A stretch of 64,000 nucleotides of DNA from Prevotellaceae bacterium UBA1391 (GCA_002305265.1 DBQP01000022.1:3364-67363); one strand, 5' to 3'. Shown: positions 44,726-53,709, numbered from the stretch's first letter. Translations and numbers: made by a program. The notes: generated by a model from the sequence alone, not told the origin.

Positions 44726-44846
44726 CACTGCCAGCCACCCCATCGTCAGACGGCTCCGCAGCCTGCGCCACGCCCGCAAGCGCCACGCAATGCTGCCCTG
44801 CACGCCTCCGGCCGGCAACAACCCTCAAATCGAACCCACTCCACAC

Positions 44847-45773
44847 ATGCGTTCTTTCTGGAATACCAAAGGCGGCATCCACGCCATCGACCAATGGCAG
44901 CCAGGCTGCTGGGTGCAAGTCACCTGCCCCGTTGAAGACGACGTCGACTACCTCGTCAACACCCTCGGAATGCCGGACTACTTCATCACCGACGTGGCCG
45001 ACACCGACGAGCGCGCACGCTACGACCTCGACGAAGGATGGCTCATGATCATCCTCCGCATACCGCACATGAAGACCATCAACTCGCGCGCTCCCTACAC
45101 CACCATACCGCTCGGCGTCGTCATCAAGGACAACATCATCGTCACCATCTGCGACCAGGAGACGCGGATGCTCATGGACTTCGTCAATCACCAGATGCGC
45201 CGCGCCGAAGGATTCTCCGACGCCGCCGACCTCGTCTTCCGCCTCTTCCTCAGCGCGTCGGTGTGGTATCTGAAATATCTGAAGCAGGTCAACGGACTCA
45301 TCGAGAAGGCCAAGCGCAAACTCGGCGCGCAGATCGACAACCAGGACCTCGTGAGCCTCTCGCGCCTGCAAGACTCGCTCACCTATTTCGCCACGTCGAT
45401 CCGAGGCAACGAGACGCTGCTCTCCAAACTCAAATTCCGTCTGCCTGTCGACGAACTCGACGCAGAACTCATCGAGGACGTCAACATCGAGATGAACCAG
45501 GCGCGCGAGACTACCGCCATCTACACGAACATCCTCAACGCCACGATGGACACCTACGCCAACGTGATCAACAACAACATGAACAGAGTGATGCGCCTGC
45601 TCACCTCGCTCAACATGATCATCATGTTCCCGACGCTCATCGCCTCCCTCTTCGGCATGAACCTCATCAACGGCATGGAACGCTGGGCGTGGGGCTTCCC
45701 TGTGGCCATCGTCATCTCCATCCTCAGCACCCTCTTCGGGCTCATGTGGTTCAAGCGCAACCACTGGCTCTGA
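44847..45773 (+). CDS. corA: CorA-family magnesium/divalent cation channel
   Basis: 308 residues from the ATG at 44847 (MRSFWNTKGGIHAID); an in-frame ATG at 44790 is too close to the terminator. The N-terminal domain is cytoplasmic, followed by a long helix and two C-terminal membrane helices. The pore signature GMN is present in SLFGMNLINGME, near the end. The protein ends RNHWL. It imports Mg2+ and sometimes Co2+ or Ni2+. The leader upstream, with promoter, possible short peptide and terminator, suggests control by early termination. Confidence 0.92.
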   Translation: MRSFWNTKGGIHAIDQWQPGCWVQVTCPVEDDVDYLVNTLGMPDYFITDVADTDERARYDLDEGWLMIILRIPHMKTINSRAPYTTIPLGVVIKDNIIVTICDQETRMLMDFVNHQMRRAEGFSDAADLVFRLFLSASVWYLKYLKQVNGLIEKAKRKLGAQIDNQDLVSLSRLQDSLTYFATSIRGNETLLSKLKFRLPVDELDAELIEDVNIEMNQARETTAIYTNILNATMDTYANVINNNMNRVMRLLTSLNMIIMFPTLIASLFGMNLINGMERWAWGFPVAIVISILSTLFGLMWFKRNHWL

Positions 45774-45844
45774 GCAGCACACGACACACGGGCCGGGCCT
45801 GCCACCAAGCGCCCGCCCCCTACACACACCATCACCCACACACC

Positions 45845-46954
45845 ATGAGAATCCTCCTCCTCGGCGACTATTCCAACGTGCACTGGACGCTGGCCCAAGG
45901 GCTCCGCGCCTGCGGCCACGAGGCCACTGTCGTGAGCGACGGGGACGGCTGGAAAAACTATCCGCGCGACATCGACCTCAAGCGACGCTCGCTCCGGCCC
46001 GCCGACACGCTCCGCTACTACCTGCGCTGCTGGCACACCCTCAGTCGCTTGCGCGGCTACGACGTCGTCCAACTCATCAATCCCGTCTTCCTCGACCTCC
46101 GCGCCCAGCGCATCCCGCCGTTCTACCGCCTGCTGCGCAAGCACAACCGGCACCTTTTTCTCGGCGCCTTCGGCATGGACCACTACTGGGTGAAGACCTG
46201 CCTCGACGGCACCACCTTCCGCTACAGCGACTTCAACATCGGGCCGCACCTGCGCACCGACGAGCCCTGGAACAAGGACTTCATCCGCGACTGGCTCGAT
46301 GGCGAGAAGACGCAGCTCAACATCGACATCGCCAACGACGCCGACGGCATCATCAGCGGGCTCTACGAGTACGACCGCTGCTATCGCCCCGCCTTTCCCG
46401 ACAAGACCACCTTCATCCCCTTCCCCATCGACTGCAGTCAGCTGCCCGCCCACCGGCCCTACACGCCCGGCAGCCCCATCCGCTTTTTCGCAGGCGTGCA
46501 GAAGTCGCGCTCCGCCTATAAAGGCACGGACATCATGCTGCGCGCCCTGCGCCGCGTGCAAGAGAAACATCCGCACAGGTGCGAGATCGTGCAAGTGGAG
46601 AACGTACCCTTCGAACAATACAAGCAGCTCATGGCCGACTCCGACGTCATCCTCGACCAGCTCTACAGCTATACGCCGGCCATGAACGCGCTGCAAGCCA
46701 TGGCGCAAGGCCTGATCGTGGTGGGCGGCGGAGAGCCCGAGAACTACAGCATACTGGGCGAGCAGGAGCTCCGACCCATCGTCAACGTCCAGCCCGACGA
46801 GGAAGACTGCTTCCGCCAGATGGAAGACCTCGTGCTCCATCCTGAGCGCATCCCCATCCTTAGCCGCCAGAGCGTGGAATACATCAAGCGCCATCACGAC
46901 CACATCCGCGTAGCACGGAGATATCTGGATGCGTGGCAAAAGGCAATGGATTAG
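45845..46954 (+). CDS. Glycosyltransferase, GT4-like
   Basis: 369 residues from the ATG at 45845 (MRILLLGDYSNVHWTLAQGL). Two Rossmann-like halves of the GT-B fold; the C-terminal half has IRFFAGVQKSRSAYKGTDIM, DSDVILDQLYSYTPAMNALQAMAQG and GGGEPENY, where GT4 enzymes bind the nucleotide sugar. No membrane segment. Probably acts in polysaccharide or lipid-glycan assembly with the DegT aminotransferase downstream (opposite strand). Its last codons overlap the first unit of a ~44-bp repeat. It follows corA by 71 bases and may be read with it. Confidence 0.82.
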   Translation: MRILLLGDYSNVHWTLAQGLRACGHEATVVSDGDGWKNYPRDIDLKRRSLRPADTLRYYLRCWHTLSRLRGYDVVQLINPVFLDLRAQRIPPFYRLLRKHNRHLFLGAFGMDHYWVKTCLDGTTFRYSDFNIGPHLRTDEPWNKDFIRDWLDGEKTQLNIDIANDADGIISGLYEYDRCYRPAFPDKTTFIPFPIDCSQLPAHRPYTPGSPIRFFAGVQKSRSAYKGTDIMLRALRRVQEKHPHRCEIVQVENVPFEQYKQLMADSDVILDQLYSYTPAMNALQAMAQGLIVVGGGEPENYSILGEQELRPIVNVQPDEEDCFRQMEDLVLHPERIPILSRQSVEYIKRHHDHIRVARRYLDAWQKAMD

Positions 46955-47044
46955 GCCGTCAAGAAAGAGACGGGTGAGCGGCAAGAACAAGGGATTAGAC
47001 AAGGGTATTACAGTTGGATGCGCGGCAAAAGCAATGGCTTAGGC
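46928..47044. repeat. ~44-bp periodic repeat running from the glycosyltransferase 3' end
   Basis: GGCAA(A/G)A recurs at 46935, 46980 and 47024 (45 and 44 apart), followed each time by an A/G-rich unit with GGATTAG or GGCTTAG. The first unit encodes the last residues and stop of the gene; the last unit forms the left arm of the terminator. Spacing between first and third is 89, or 88 for the CAATGG part: four times 22 or close to it. Confidence 0.8.
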
Positions 47045-47078
47045 AATAGGGAAAATTCTATTGCCTAAGCCATTACCT
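47033..47078. terminator. Bidirectional terminator with perfect 16-bp stem
   Basis: Arms 47033-47048 and 47059-47074 are perfect complements; the right arm is followed by ACCTTTT. It separates the convergent glycosyltransferase and aminotransferase genes. Confidence 0.8.
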
Positions 47079-47135
47079 TTTACACGTGGCCATGATCTTA
47101 GATTTGTGGCAGTACACGGCGCATCTGAAGCCGAA

Positions 47136-48362
47136 TCAGCCCAAGAAGGACGCCTCATCCTGTGCCAGCAAAGACCGCAAGGCTGCAGCCACGACGTCGA
47201 CCTCCTGCTCCGTCAGCACAGGGCTGATGGGCAGACTCAGCTCCGTCCGCGCCCAAAGTTCGGCATGCGGAAACGAGAGCGATGCATATTCGGCGTATGC
47301 CTTCTGCTGATGCAGCGGCACAGGATAGTGAATGAGCGTCTGGATACCGCAGTCCGCCAGCGACTGCTGCACGCGGTCGCGGTGGCGCACGCGCACCGGA
47401 TAAATATGATAGACGCAGTCGGACGACATCGCACCGCCAGCAGCAGGCGGAAGCTGCAGCCCATTGACACCGGCCAGCAGCACATCATAACGCTGTGCCA
47501 GCGCACGCCGGCTGTCATTGTCAGCCACCAAGCCACGCAACTTCACGCGCAGCGCAGCCGCCTGAAGCTCATCCAGCCGGGAGTTGAAGCCCAGCTGCTC
47601 ATGAACATACTTGCGCCTCGCGCCATAATTGCCCAGCGTCCGCACGTAGTCCGCGAGGCGATCGTCCGATGTCGTGACGGCGCCTCCATCGCCCAGCGCA
47701 CCTAAGTTCTTGCCCGGATAGAAGCTGAACGCGGCCGCGTCAGCCAACGATCCAGCCATCGGCTTGCGCCGGCAGGACACGTCGGACGCACTTTCCGAAC
47801 GGCTGGGATGCGCCTCCGCAGCACAGCATGCGTCGTTCGCATGGCCGCATGCGCCGTGCGCCTGGCATGCGTCTTCCAGCACTTTCAGTCCGTGGCGTGC
47901 CGCCAGCTCATTCACAGCGCGCATGTCGCACACCCGGCCGTACATGTGAACCGGAATGATGCAGCGCGTACGGTTGCTGACGACGGCTTCCGCCGACGCT
48001 ACATCCAGCAACGCGTCGTCAAGACGGCAGTCGCAGAAAACGGGACGGAGGCCGATGCGCGACACCGCGAGCGCAGTGGCAACGAATGTGTTCGCCGGCA
48101 CGATCACCTCGTCGCCGTCGTCCCATTGCTCCAAGTCTTTCCATGCCTGCAGCACGAGCGTCAGCGCATCCAGTCCGTTGCCCACACCGATACAGTGCGC
48201 GACGCCCACAAATTGCGCAAACTCGCGCTCGAAAGCGGCCGTTTCCTGCCCATGCAGATACCAGCCGCTGCTGACGACACGCTGCATGGCGCGCTCCAGC
48301 TCGTCGCCATAGCGCGCATTCACCGCTTGCAGATTGAGAAAATCTATTGGTTGATGCTTCAT
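47136..48362 (-). CDS. DegT/DnrJ/EryC1/StrS-family sugar aminotransferase
   Basis: 408 residues from the ATG at 48362 (MKHQPIDFLNLQ). PLP-dependent fold-type I enzyme: GNGLDALTL, EVIVPANTFVATALA, IIPVHMYGR, VLEDACQAHGA, and the PLP lysine in FSFYPGKNLGALGDGG. It transfers an amino group to a nucleotide-linked keto sugar for surface polysaccharide. Odd: between QAHGA and AGSLADAAAF there is an insertion of about 30 residues rich in Cys, Ala and Ser (residues about 167-197) that is absent from typical family members. No promoter box was recognised. Confidence 0.88.
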   Translation of the reverse strand: MKHQPIDFLNLQAVNARYGDELERAMQRVVSSGWYLHGQETAAFEREFAQFVGVAHCIGVGNGLDALTLVLQAWKDLEQWDDGDEVIVPANTFVATALAVSRIGLRPVFCDCRLDDALLDVASAEAVVSNRTRCIIPVHMYGRVCDMRAVNELAARHGLKVLEDACQAHGACGHANDACCAAEAHPSRSESASDVSCRRKPMAGSLADAAAFSFYPGKNLGALGDGGAVTTSDDRLADYVRTLGNYGARRKYVHEQLGFNSRLDELQAAALRVKLRGLVADNDSRRALAQRYDVLLAGVNGLQLPPAAGGAMSSDCVYHIYPVRVRHRDRVQQSLADCGIQTLIHYPVPLHQQKAYAEYASLSFPHAELWARTELSLPISPVLTEQEVDVVAAALRSLLAQDEASFLG

Positions 48363-48558
48363 GATCGTATGTTCGGGATGCACCTCCGTCAATTCCAGGA
48401 CGCATGCACGTCGTTTTCGGGATGCATATTTTTCATATTGAGCCCGCAGAGATGAAACAGCCTACATGCAGATGCGACTCACGAAGCCTGCCTGCATTGA
48501 ATAATTGAAATGCCTTCAAAACACGGCACAAATTCATTACAATGGCGGCCGGAGCGCA

Positions 48559-48690
48559 AGTGCAAATCACGCGGAGCGCGAATGCAAATCACGCGGAGCG
48601 CGAATGCAAATCACGAGGAGCGCGAATGCAAATCACGCGGAATGCGAATGCAAATCCTGCAGAACGCGAATGCAAAACCATCTATTATCG
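48559..48690. repeat. 22-bp tandem array, 6 units
   Basis: Unit AATGCAAATCACG(C/A)GGAGCG plus two bases. Starts are 48559, 48581, 48603, 48625, 48647 and 48669, all 22 apart. It lies between the divergent DegT and rpiB genes (48363-49147). Confidence 0.95.
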
Positions 48691-48863
48691 GCTTGAACAT
48701 CCGTCGGCTGCGGACGCAGTGCCTCCGCGCTGCACTGGCAAAATCATGTCTCTGCGCCCACAAATTTAGCAGAAAGCAGGCGAACGGCCAAATATCAGTC
48801 CACTTTCTTTGCCATCTACGAAAATAACGCTAACTTTGTCTGAACACCCAAGCCAACGCGTTC

Positions 48864-49127
48864 GCAAGCTAAAAACCCCGTGCCTGCTAGTTAAAAACAG
48901 TGCGCCTGCAAGCTAAGAGCGAAGCGCCTGCAAGCTAAGAGCGAAAAGCCTGCAAGCTAAGAGCGAAGCGCCTGCAAGCTAAGAGCGAAATGCCTGCAAG
49001 CTAAAAGCGAAGCGCCTGCAAGCTAAAAGCGAAATGCCTGCAAGCTTCAGACAATGATTTTGCAGACTCGAGGCAAAACGTTTGCAGACAAAGGCCAACG
49101 CGTTTGCTGTATCAAGAAAGAAACACC
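48864..49127. repeat. 22-bp tandem array, 12 units, ending near the rpiB start
   Basis: Unit contains CCTGCAAGCTAAGAGCGAA. GCAAGCTA or its variants fall at 48864, 48886, 48908, 48930, 48952, 48974, 48996, 49018, 49040, 49062, 49084 and 49106: every step is 22. It ends about 20 bases before rpiB. Between it and the previous array (48691-48863) nothing is recognised. Confidence 0.95.
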
Positions 49128-49147
49128 ACACCCAACCACACGAAAAC

Positions 49148-49594
49148 ATGATGAAAGGCATCAAGACCGTGGGCCTGGCGAGCGATCACGCCGCCTTCCC
49201 ACTCAAGCAGTTTGTGAAGAAATACCTCGAAGAGAAGGGACTTCCCTACAAGGACTACGGCACCTATTCGGAGGAGGCGACGAACTATGCCGACTATGGC
49301 CATTTGCTGGCAGAAGGCATCGAGAGCGGCGAAGTCTACCCCGGTGTAGCCATGTGCGGCTCCGGCGAGGGCATCAGCATGACCCTCAACAAGCATCAGG
49401 GCATTCGGGCCGGCCTGAGCTGGATGCCTGAGATCGCACACCTCATCCGCCAGCACAACGACGCCAACGTGCTGGTCCTGCCCGGTCGCTTCGTCGACGA
49501 GGAAACGGCGCGTAAGATTCTCGACGAGTTCTTTGCCACCGACTTTGAAGGTGGACGCCATCAGGCCCGCATCGACGCAATCCCCATCAAGTAA
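49148..49594 (+). CDS. rpiB: Ribose-5-phosphate isomerase B
   Basis: 148 residues from the ATG at 49148 (a second Met follows at once). GLASDHAAF at the N-terminus and MCGSGEGISMTLNKHQGIRAG with the catalytic Cys identify the RpiB/LacAB family; the conserved active-site region NVLVLPGRF is also present. It interconverts ribose 5-phosphate and ribulose 5-phosphate, and some members act on allose or galactose 6-phosphate. It lies 21 bases upstream of the GH35 gene, so the two are probably co-transcribed, linking pentose handling to galactoside breakdown. Confidence 0.92.
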   Translation: MMKGIKTVGLASDHAAFPLKQFVKKYLEEKGLPYKDYGTYSEEATNYADYGHLLAEGIESGEVYPGVAMCGSGEGISMTLNKHQGIRAGLSWMPEIAHLIRQHNDANVLVLPGRFVDEETARKILDEFFATDFEGGRHQARIDAIPIK

Positions 49595-49615
49595 AACACA
49601 TAAGCTACTACTGAA

Positions 49616-51988
49616 ATGAAGAAAACACTCACCCTTCTCCTGCTCGCGGCACTTCCCCTGCTCGGATTTGCGCAGAAGCCGAAAGGCACCTTCGAAGCGG
49701 GGGACAAGACTTTCCTGCTCAACGGCCAGCCCTTCGTCGTCAAGGCAGCCGAGCTACACTACCCCCGCATCCCGCGCGCCTACTGGGAGCACCGCATCAA
49801 GATGTGCAAGGCGCTTGGCATGAACACCATCTGCCTCTACGTGTTCTGGAACATCCACGAGCAGAAGGAAGGACAGTTCGATTTCACGGGCAACAACGAC
49901 GTTGCGGCGTTCTGCCGCCTCGCCCAGAAGAACGGCATGTACATCATCGTGCGTCCCGGCCCTTACGTCTGTGCCGAATGGGAGATGGGCGGACTGCCCT
50001 GGTGGCTGCTCAAGAAAAAGGACATCCGCCTGCGTGAGGACGATCCCTACTTCCTCGAGCGCGTGGAGATCTTCGAGAAAGAAGTGGGCAAGCAGCTTGC
50101 TCCGCTCACCATTCAGAACGGTGGCCCCATCATCATGGTGCAGGTGGAGAACGAATACGGCAGCTACGGCACGAACAAGCCGTATGTGGCCAAGGTGCGC
50201 GACATCGTCCGCAAGAGCGGCTTCGACAAGGTGGCGCTCTTCCAGTGCGACTGGTCGAGCAACTTCACGAACAACGGTCTCGACGATCTCATCTGGACAA
50301 TGAACTTCGGCACCGGCGCCAACATCGACAATCAGTTCCGCCGCCTCAAGGAATTGCGCCCCAACTCGCCCCTGATGTGCTCTGAGTTCTGGAGCGGATG
50401 GTTCGACAAATGGGGTGCGCGCCACGAGACGCGCAACGCCAAGGACATGGTGGCGGGCCTCGACGAGATGCTCTCCAAGGGCATTTCCTTCTCCCTCTAC
50501 ATGACCCACGGCGGCACGTCGTTCGGCCACTGGGCCGGCGCCAACTCTCCCGGCTTCGCGCCCGACGTGACGTCCTACGACTACGATGCGCCCATCAATG
50601 AGTATGGACAGGCCACGCCGAAGTTCCACCAGCTGCGCGAGATGATGACAAAGTACAACGACGGCAAGAAACTGGCGCCGATTCCCTCCATGCCCGCTCC
50701 CATCATCAGCATTCCGAAGTTTGAGCTGAAGGAGTTCTCCTCCATCCTCAACGGCCTCGACCCCACCCTCGCCGTCGCCGCGCCGAAGCAGGGAGGCATC
50801 ATGACCTTCGAGGAGATGGACATGGGCTGGGGCAGCATGCTCTACGTCACCCAGTTGCCCGCGATTGCCGCACCCAGCCTGCTCTACGCCGAAGTGCACG
50901 ACTTTGCGCAGGTCTTCATCAACGGCCGCTACATCGGCAAGATCGACCGCGTGAAGAATGAGAAGAACCTCACCCTTCCCGCCGTGAAGGAGGGCGACGA
51001 GCTCGCCATCCTCGTCGAGGGCATGGGCCGCATCAACTTCGGCCGCGCCATCAAGGACTTCAAGGGCATCATCGGCGACGTGACCCTGCAGACCACCATC
51101 GGCCAGACGGAAATCACGCTCAAGCCGCAGGCGTGGACCCATGTCGCACTGCCCGACAGCTACGCCAAAGCCACCGACGCCTTCCGCCACAACAACGGCC
51201 AGAGCCGCCCGGGCGAGAACATCCTGAGCAAGCTCGACGCCAACGACCTCACGACCAAGCCCGGATACTACCGCGGCACCTTCAACCTGACGAAGACGGG
51301 CGACACCTTCCTCAACTTCGAAACGTGGGGAAAGGGCCAGGTCTTCATCAACGGCCATGCCATCGGCCGCTTCTGGCGCATCGGCCCGCAGCAGACGCTC
51401 TACGTGCCCAGCAGCTGGCTGAAGAAAGGGCAGAACGAAATCATCGTGCTCGACGTCGTCGGCCCGCAGCAGGCCGTCGTGTGGGGACAGGACAAGCCCG
51501 AGCTCGACAAGCTCCAGCTTGAGAAGAGCAACAAGCACAACAACCCCGGCGACCGTCCCGACCTCAACTCCGCCACCCCCGCCTACGCAGGCTCGTTTGC
51601 CACCGGCAATGGCTGGCAGACCGTGAAGTTCGCCCAGAACGCCAAGGGCCGCCTGCTGTGCATCGAGGTGCTCAGCAACCACAACAACGCGCAGCCCACC
51701 GCCGTGGCCGAAATCTACGCGCTCGACGCCAGCGGAAAGCGCATCAGCCGCGACAGCTGGAGCACGCGCTACGCCGACAGCGAGGAGGAGAACGGCAACC
51801 ACACCGGCGACAAGGCCTTCGACCTGCAGGAGTCTACCTACTGGCAGATCGTCAGAGGCTCCGACTTCCCGCACCTGCTCGTCATCGACCTCGGCGCCGA
51901 GCAGACCGTCAGCGGACTCGAATACATCCCGCGCGCCGAGCAAGGCGCGCCCGGCAGCGTGAAGGAATTCAAGGTCTACCTGCAGTAG
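49616..51988 (+). CDS. Beta-galactosidase, GH35, with discoidin-like C-terminal domain
   Basis: 790 residues. Signal peptide to about 19 (LPLLGFAQ). GH35 barrel: KAAELHYPRIPRAYWEHRI, RPGPYVCAEWEMGG, acid/base E180 in QVENEYGSY, nucleophile E257 in MCSEFWSGW, MTHGGTSFGHWAGAN. Galactose-binding-like beta domains follow, and residues about 640-790 look like an F5/8 type C domain (STYWQIVRGSDFPHLLVIDL). It removes terminal beta-galactose from galactan or other pectin side chains. Translated just after rpiB; terminator at 52019. Confidence 0.94.
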   Translation: MKKTLTLLLLAALPLLGFAQKPKGTFEAGDKTFLLNGQPFVVKAAELHYPRIPRAYWEHRIKMCKALGMNTICLYVFWNIHEQKEGQFDFTGNNDVAAFCRLAQKNGMYIIVRPGPYVCAEWEMGGLPWWLLKKKDIRLREDDPYFLERVEIFEKEVGKQLAPLTIQNGGPIIMVQVENEYGSYGTNKPYVAKVRDIVRKSGFDKVALFQCDWSSNFTNNGLDDLIWTMNFGTGANIDNQFRRLKELRPNSPLMCSEFWSGWFDKWGARHETRNAKDMVAGLDEMLSKGISFSLYMTHGGTSFGHWAGANSPGFAPDVTSYDYDAPINEYGQATPKFHQLREMMTKYNDGKKLAPIPSMPAPIISIPKFELKEFSSILNGLDPTLAVAAPKQGGIMTFEEMDMGWGSMLYVTQLPAIAAPSLLYAEVHDFAQVFINGRYIGKIDRVKNEKNLTLPAVKEGDELAILVEGMGRINFGRAIKDFKGIIGDVTLQTTIGQTEITLKPQAWTHVALPDSYAKATDAFRHNNGQSRPGENILSKLDANDLTTKPGYYRGTFNLTKTGDTFLNFETWGKGQVFINGHAIGRFWRIGPQQTLYVPSSWLKKGQNEIIVLDVVGPQQAVVWGQDKPELDKLQLEKSNKHNNPGDRPDLNSATPAYAGSFATGNGWQTVKFAQNAKGRLLCIEVLSNHNNAQPTAVAEIYALDASGKRISRDSWSTRYADSEEENGNHTGDKAFDLQESTYWQIVRGSDFPHLLVIDLGAEQTVSGLEYIPRAEQGAPGSVKEFKVYLQ

Positions 51989-52018
51989 TCACTCCCTTCC
52001 GCCCACCATCCCCATCTC

Positions 52019-52053
52019 AGCCCGGTGCATCCCTTCCGATGTGCCGGGCTTTT
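52019..52053 (+). terminator. Intrinsic terminator after the GH35 gene
   Basis: A 13-bp stem with two G:U pairs (AGCCCGG...CCGGGCT) is followed by TTTGCTTT, 30 bases after the stop codon. Confidence 0.85.
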
Positions 52054-52172
52054 GCTTTCCTCCTCCCGCACCGCCGCCCGTCGACATGCCGCCAGCGGTC
52101 CATCCGCCCCTCGCCATCAGAACGTCTGCGCGCCGCTGCCGCCAAGTCAGAGCGTCATCGTCCTCCGCGCAC

Positions 52173-52226
52173 GAAGGCCTTCGCGCAGCATCGGGAAGGC
52201 CTTCTCAACGCCTCGCGAAGGCCTTC
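52173..52226. repeat. Triplet palindrome locus 7 (22-bp period)
   Basis: GAAGGCCTTC at 52173, 52195 and 52217. Between convergent genes (GH35 and ferredoxin). The rest of the gap 52054-52375 shows nothing else. Confidence 0.95.
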
Positions 52227-52375
52227 TCATTTCTTTCCCGACGAAAGCTGGGCTGTGCTCCGGTGCGGTGTAGCGCCACTCAAAGCGAGCCGTCGCCCCT
52301 CCCCGCGTGCCGCATACGACGGCTGGCGGCAGGGCGCGCGGCTGCGAACCATGCGCCTGCAGCGGCAGACGGAGG

Positions 52376-52419
52376 CAAAAAGAAAGCGCGGACAAGGAAC
52401 AGAGCGTTCCTTGTCCGCG
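52376..52419 (-). terminator. Intrinsic terminator after the ferredoxin gene
   Basis: A perfect 14-bp stem (52387-52400 with 52406-52419) with loop AGAGC is followed on the minus strand by CTTTCTTTTT. Confidence 0.85.
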
Positions 52420-52480
52420 TTGTCTGTGGGCCGTGCAGCTGCTTGGGCTGTGCCGTCTGCTGCGCGAGCGGTCGCAGTCT

Positions 52481-52654
52481 TTATGCGCCTGGAGAGATTG
52501 CACCCGAGGGGCAAGCGTCTACGCAAGTGCCGCAGTCAATGCATGTGTCTGCGTCGATGACATATTTGGTGTCGCCTTCAGAGATAGCGCCCGTGGGGCA
52601 TTCGCCTACACAAGAAGCGCACATCACGCAGTCGTCAGAAATTACATGAGCCAT
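52481..52654 (-). CDS. Small 2[4Fe-4S] ferredoxin
   Basis: 57 residues, from the ATG at 52654 to the TAA at 52481. Two clusters are complete: CVMCASCVGECP and CIDCGTCVDACP, each Cys-x2-Cys-x2-Cys-x3-Cys-Pro. It starts MAHVISDDC and ends AISPGA, a whole bacterial (clostridial-type) ferredoxin. It carries low-potential electrons in anaerobic metabolism, for example for pyruvate:ferredoxin oxidoreductase or the Rnf complex. Strong promoter and terminator show a single-gene unit. Confidence 0.95.
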   Translation of the reverse strand: MAHVISDDCVMCASCVGECPTGAISEGDTKYVIDADTCIDCGTCVDACPSGAISPGA

Positions 52655-52713
52655 AAATCTTTACTTTAGAGGTATAAAAAATAGTTGTGAATGTTTCTCA
52701 GTGTTTAAGCGCA

Positions 52714-52722
52714 GCAAAGATA
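52714..52722 (-). promoter_or_regulatory. Promoter -7 box of the ferredoxin gene
   Basis: Minus-strand TATCTTTGC, 60 bases before the ATG. Confidence 0.75.
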
Positions 52723-52816
52723 AGACAAAAAAGTGATACGGCGAAAGGAGCAATCAAAAAAAATGTTTCCGCATGATGTTTTTCTCTTTTATGCAATAAA
52801 AACCAGTTTATTTCCG

Positions 52817-52825
52817 TTACTTTGC
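52817..52825 (+). promoter_or_regulatory. Probable promoter -7 box of porT
   Basis: TTACTTTGC, one base off TAnnTTTG, in an AT-rich stretch about 135 bases before the start codon. Confidence 0.45.
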
Positions 52826-52959
52826 AATAGTACAGGACCGACGCACAAAGCCGGCGGCGCCCGCATCGAGGCCCGTCCGCCACGCGTGCGCTCACCCCGG
52901 CAGCCACCGCCCGCGGGCCGCCCGCCGGGCCATCCATCCGAAGCAAGAAAGACAAAGGA

Positions 52960-53709
52960 ATGAAATCGCATGCCCAATCCCCATACTCCCCCAGCTGCTG
53001 GCGCAGCCTCTGCGCATGGCTGGCGGCCGCCGTGCTGATGCTCTCGGCCACTGGTGCCGGGGCACAGACGCGGAAGGTGATGAACCGCCCCTACGTCGAC
53101 CAGCGCCGGCTTCACTACGGCTTTCTGGCCGGCTTCCACATGCAGGATCTGGAACTTCAGCACAACGGATTCACCGACGCCGCAGGCAACCAGTGGCATG
53201 CCGACGCAGGCAGCTACGAGCCGGGCTTCAGCGTCGGCGTACTGGCCGAGCTGCGCCTGAACGAGAATTTCTCGCTGCGCGCCATCCCCAGCATGCACTT
53301 CGGCACGCGCAACATGACCTACCACAACGCCCTCAACGACGAGGAGCAGCGGCAGACGCTCAAGTCCACCTTCATCTCGCTGCCGCTCAACCTCAAGTTC
53401 GCCGCCGAGCGCTTCAACAACTACCGGCCCTACCTCGTGGCGGGCATCAACCCGATGTACGACCTCACCGTGAAGAAAGGACAGAACTTGCTGCTCAAAG
53501 CCTTCGACTGCTATCTGGAGGTGGGACTCGGCTGCGACTTCTACACCCCATTCTTCAAGTTCATCCCCGAAATCAAGTTCGCGTACGGACTTGCCAACGT
53601 CGTCGACAAGAAACGTCCCGACCTCACCAATCCCGAACAGCTCATCTTCACCAACAGCATCGACAAGGGACGCTCGAAGATGATCATCTTCACCTTCTAT
53701 TTCGAGTAG
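52960..53709 (+). CDS. porT: Type IX secretion outer-membrane protein PorT
   Basis: 249 residues. Signal peptide ends near 36 (ATGAGAQ). The mature protein starts VMNRPYVDQRRLHYGFLAGFHMQDLELQ, the conserved N-terminal part of PorT/SprT, followed by an eight-strand barrel (SVGVLAELRLNENFSLRAIPSM, RPYLVAGINPMYDL, LEVGLGCDFYTPFF) ending MIIFTFYFE. PorT is needed for the type IX secretion machine in Porphyromonas and Flavobacterium. Two cargo proteins of this system are in the window, at 2603 and 17297. Confidence 0.88.
   Translation: MKSHAQSPYSPSCWRSLCAWLAAAVLMLSATGAGAQTRKVMNRPYVDQRRLHYGFLAGFHMQDLELQHNGFTDAAGNQWHADAGSYEPGFSVGVLAELRLNENFSLRAIPSMHFGTRNMTYHNALNDEEQRQTLKSTFISLPLNLKFAAERFNNYRPYLVAGINPMYDLTVKKGQNLLLKAFDCYLEVGLGCDFYTPFFKFIPEIKFAYGLANVVDKKRPDLTNPEQLIFTNSIDKGRSKMIIFTFYFE

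Noticed and set aside
44507..44846. M-box magnesium riboswitch upstream of corA
   Set aside because: The conserved M-box core is not found; only a terminator and a short reading frame can be supported.
48559..49127. CRISPR array
   Set aside because: Units are contiguous 22-bp tandem repeats with no unique spacers of 25-40 bases and no cas genes nearby. The triplet loci have only 12-base spacers.
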